Shown one piece after another: positions 57,910 to 60,181 of a DNA stretch of 60,181 nucleotides. How positions within the stretch are numbered: position 1 is the stretch's first letter; every line of letters starts with the position of its first letter. The notes beneath the pieces are model-generated. The model saw nothing but the letters and a program-made list of their open reading frames with translations. It did no database searches and was not told the DNA's origin. The stretch is from Nocardia paucivorans NBRC 100373 (GTDB lineage: Bacteria; Actinomycetota; Actinomycetes; Mycobacteriales; Mycobacteriaceae), in the NCBI RefSeq assembly GCF_000308675.1, contig NZ_BAGE01000125.1:1-60181 (forward strand), given 5' to 3'. The position numbers and the translations under genes are program-made.

Positions 57910-58805
57910 CGGCCGTTGCCGACGACCGCGGCCAGTGCGGCGCCGATGGTGGGGTGACGGAACTCGTAACCCGCCGCTTCCAGGGCCGCGGGAATGGCCC
58001 GAGGGCCGTGCAGGATGGCCTCCTCGGCGAACTCTCCGATCGCCGCGCGCAGCACGAACGCCGGGACGACCAGCGGGGTCGGGCGGTTCAGCACCCGACC
58101 CAGCGCCCGGTTGAACTCGGCATTGGTGACCGGGGCCGGGCCCACGGTGTTCACCGGTCCGGCGATCGTGTCGTGGGTGAGGGCGTAGCAGATGGCGCCG
58201 ACCTCGTCCTCGAGGGAGATCCACGGCGAGTACTGGCGGCCGTTACCCAGCCGGGCCCCGAGGCCCAGCAGGTACAGCGGTTTCAGTTTGGCGAGCATAC
58301 CGCCGTGCCGGGACAGCACGACCGCGCTGCGCAACAGCACCACCCGGGCACCGGCCGCGGTGGCGGGCCCGGTCGCGGCCTCCCAGTCGCGGCACAGGGT
58401 CGCCAGGAAACCCGTGCCGGGCGGGGTGGTCTCGTCGACGACCCGGTCGCCGGTCGCCCCGCCGTACACGTGCACGCCGCTGGCATTGACCAGCACCGGG
58501 ACCCGGGCGGCGGCGACCGCCTGGGCCAGCACATCGGTGGGGGTGAGTCGGCTGTCGCGCAGTTCCTGCTTGTAGGAGCCGGTCCAGCGGCGATCGCCGA
58601 TACCCGCCCCACACAGGTTCACCACGGCGTCGGCGTCGCGCAGCACCCGTTCGTCGAGTTCGCCGCGTGCCGGGTTCCAGGTCTGCTCGTTCGGCCCCGA
58701 CGCCGGACGCCGGACCAGCCGGACGACGTGGTGCTCGTCGCGGCGCAGAGCCGCGACGAGCGCCGTACCGATCAGCCCGGACGATCCGGCGATCACGACC
58801 TTCAT
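57906..58805 (-). CDS. SDR-like epimerase (TIGR01777/SulA family)
   Basis: 299 aa from ATG 58805, 6 bp after the E2 gene. The Rossmann motif is VVIAGSSGLIGTALVAAL (residues 3-20). NLCGAGIGDRRWT, LVNASGVHVYGGATGDR and PWISLEDEVGAICY are conserved in this NAD-dependent epimerase/dehydratase-like family. Its position beside E2 and lipB is conserved in mycobacteria. The role is unknown. Confidence 0.9.
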   Translation of the reverse strand: MKVVIAGSSGLIGTALVAALRRDEHHVVRLVRRPASGPNEQTWNPARGELDERVLRDADAVVNLCGAGIGDRRWTGSYKQELRDSRLTPTDVLAQAVAAARVPVLVNASGVHVYGGATGDRVVDETTPPGTGFLATLCRDWEAATGPATAAGARVVLLRSAVVLSRHGGMLAKLKPLYLLGLGARLGNGRQYSPWISLEDEVGAICYALTHDTIAGPVNTVGPAPVTNAEFNRALGRVLNRPTPLVVPAFVLRAAIGEFAEEAILHGPRAIPAALEAAGYEFRHPTIGAALAAVVGNGR

Positions 58806-58811
58806 TTCGAC

Positions 58812-60181
58812 CTACAGCCCGAGATCGGCCTCGAACGCGGCCTCTTCCAGCCGGTGCCGGATGGTGGTGAGGAACCGGCCGGCGTCGGCGCCGTCGATGA
58901 GCCGGTGGTCGTAGGTGAGCGGCAGGTAGCACATCGACCGCACACCGAGCGACTCGTTGCCGTTCTCGTCGGTCACCACCACCGGGCGCTTGACGATCGC
59001 GCCGGTTCCCAGCATCGCCGCCTGCGGCGGAACCAGGATCGGGGTGTCGAACAGCGCGCCCTGGCTGCCGATATTGGTGATGGTGAAGGTACCGCCCGCC
59101 AGCTCGTCCGGCTTGAGGCCGCCGGTGCGGGCCCGGTGGGCGATATCGGCGATGGCGCGGGCCAGTCCGGCCAGCGACAGATCGCTGGCGTTGTGGATCA
59201 CCGGGGAGAGCAGACCCTGCTCGGTGTCGACGGCGATACCCAGGTGCACCGCCGCGTGGTAGGTGATCTCCTTGGTGTCCTCGTTGTAGCTGGCGTTCAC
59301 GTTCGGATGCACGCCCAGCGCCTCGACCACGGCCTTGGCGAAGAACGGCAGGAACGTCAGGTTCACGCCCTCGCGCTTGGCGAAATCGGCCTTCGCCCGA
59401 GCCCGCAGCGCCGCGATCTTGGTCACGTCCGCCTCGTGCACCTGGGTGAGCTGCGCGGTGGTCTGCAGCGACTCCCGGGTCTTGGTGGCGGTGATCTGCC
59501 GGATGCGGTTGGCCTTCTGGGTGGTTCCACGCAGCGCGGCCAGCGCCGGGCTGGGGGCCGGGACGGCGGGCCGGGAAGCGGCGGGAGCAGCCGGAGCCGC
59601 GGCGGCCGCCGCGGGCGCGGCGGTGGCCTTCTTCTTGGCCTCGGCGGCGGCGAGAACGTCCTGCTTGCGGATACGACCGCCGACACCGGAACCGGTGACG
59701 GTGGACAGATCCACGCCGTTCTCCTCGGCCAGTTTGCGCACCAGCGGGGTGACATAGGGGGTGGCGCCGTTACCGGCGGGAGCCGGAGCCGGTTTGGTGG
59801 CCACGGGAGCCGGGGCGGGCTGCGGAGCCGGAGCAGGTTTCGGAGCCGGGGCGGGCTGCGGAGCCGGCTGGGGCGCGGCCGCGGCGGGTTTCGGAGCCGG
59901 AGCGGGCTCGGGAGCCGGGGTGGGCTCGGGCTGCGGTGCCGCGGCGGCAGGGGCGCCGCTGCCGATCACGCCGAGCTGACCGCCGACCTCGACGACATCG
60001 TCTTCCTGCGCGGTGATCTCCAGCAGGGTGCCGGCCACCGGGGAGGGGATCTCGGTGTCGACCTTGTCGGTGGAGACCTCGAGTAGCGGTTCGTCGACCG
60101 CGACCTCGTCACCGACCGCCTTCAGCCAGCGGGTCACGGTGCCCTCGGTGACGGACTCGCCCAGTTCCGGCATCTTCACCG
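58812..60181 (-). CDS. 2-oxoacid dehydrogenase E2 (dihydrolipoamide acyltransferase), 5' end outside
   Basis: 456 codons are visible; the frame is open at the right edge. It runs: lipoyl domain (KMPELGESVTEGTVTRW…, lipoyl-Lys in VSTDKVDTEI), a long Ala/Pro linker, E3-binding domain (YVTPLVRKLAEENGVDLSTV) and catalytic domain with the YDHRLIDGADAGRFL active-site motif. It is likely DlaT/SucB. Another lipoyl domain may precede, so the start codon is not in the window. The protein is the substrate for LipA and LipB coded in the same locus. Confidence 0.93.
   Translation of the reverse strand, partial: VKMPELGESVTEGTVTRWLKAVGDEVAVDEPLLEVSTDKVDTEIPSPVAGTLLEITAQEDDVVEVGGQLGVIGSGAPAAAAPQPEPTPAPEPAPAPKPAAAAPQPAPQPAPAPKPAPAPQPAPAPVATKPAPAPAGNGATPYVTPLVRKLAEENGVDLSTVTGSGVGGRIRKQDVLAAAEAKKKATAAPAAAAAAPAAPAASRPAVPAPSPALAALRGTTQKANRIRQITATKTRESLQTTAQLTQVHEADVTKIAALRARAKADFAKREGVNLTFLPFFAKAVVEALGVHPNVNASYNEDTKEITYHAAVHLGIAVDTEQGLLSPVIHNASDLSLAGLARAIADIAHRARTGGLKPDELAGGTFTITNIGSQGALFDTPILVPPQAAMLGTGAIVKRPVVVTDENGNESLGVRSMCYLPLTYDHRLIDGADAGRFLTTIRHRLEEAAFEADLGL

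Noticed and set aside
57954..60086. 710-aa open frame on the plus strand
   Set aside because: Antisense to the E2 and epimerase genes; the Gly/Arg/Ser runs come from the antisense of the Ala/Pro linker.
1..60181. tRNA, rRNA, CRISPR array or origin
   Set aside because: No cloverleaf with a CCA-like end, no rRNA words, no regularly spaced repeats and no DnaA-box cluster were seen on reading; small RNAs cannot be excluded without computation.

Overview
The window is high-GC actinobacterial DNA, most likely from a Nocardia-like member of the Mycobacteriales. This is inferred from the gene content: DUF3558 lipoproteins, type VII (ESX) secretion accessory genes, an XRE/DUF397 pair, an antigen-85-like esterase, GTG starts and TGA-overlapping (ATGA/GTGA) operons. 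The E2-epimerase-lipB-lipA order at the right end is also typical of this group. No rRNA, tRNA or CRISPR array was seen.

Layout. (1) About 0-10.8 kb is a rearranged accessory region. It holds an IS remnant, a toxin/immunity-like pair, two copies of a block (DUF3558 lipoprotein, 133-aa helical protein, resolvase-like protein, disrupted ORF), a complete IS3-family element that cuts an ESX-type effector gene, and an XRE/DUF397 regulatory pair. (2) 10.8-20.4 kb is a mosaic: an FGE-like protein, a Cmx-type efflux pump, a four-gene ESX-type operon, a phosphatase and small exported proteins. (3) 20.4-32.2 kb carries a collapsed hydrolase gene with its TetR regulator, then a seven-gene leftward catabolic operon (MaoC, CoA-transferase, acyl-CoA dehydrogenase, CitE-like lyase, HyuA, HyuB, amidase). 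Divergent to it are a FadR-type regulator and an MmgE/PrpD protein. I infer opening of a cyclic amide or imide to a C5-type dicarboxylate that is then broken down as a CoA ester. (4) 32.3-43.5 kb is a series of regulator/efflux pairs, small secreted proteins, an Atu4866-domain protein and an SDR.

(5) 43.7-55.4 kb is the most unusual part: one leftward operon of eight overlapping or closely spaced genes. In order they are a trypsin-co-occurring protein, a trypsin-like protease with a VMAP-like C-terminus, a MoxR AAA+ ATPase, a SAV_2336/vWA-like protein, a ClC chloride channel, a 55-aa FxsA-like precursor peptide, a HExxH peptide-modification enzyme and a TIR-like/NB-ARC/TPR protein (FxsT-like). 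This joins the vWA-MoxR-VMAP conflict-system theme to an FxSxx-COOH-type RiPP theme, and no radical SAM enzyme is present. The channel reading frame runs without a stop codon into the precursor peptide.

(6) 55.6-60.2 kb is the conserved lipoate/E2 locus (lipA, lipB, GNAT, epimerase, E2), with the E2 gene running off the right edge.
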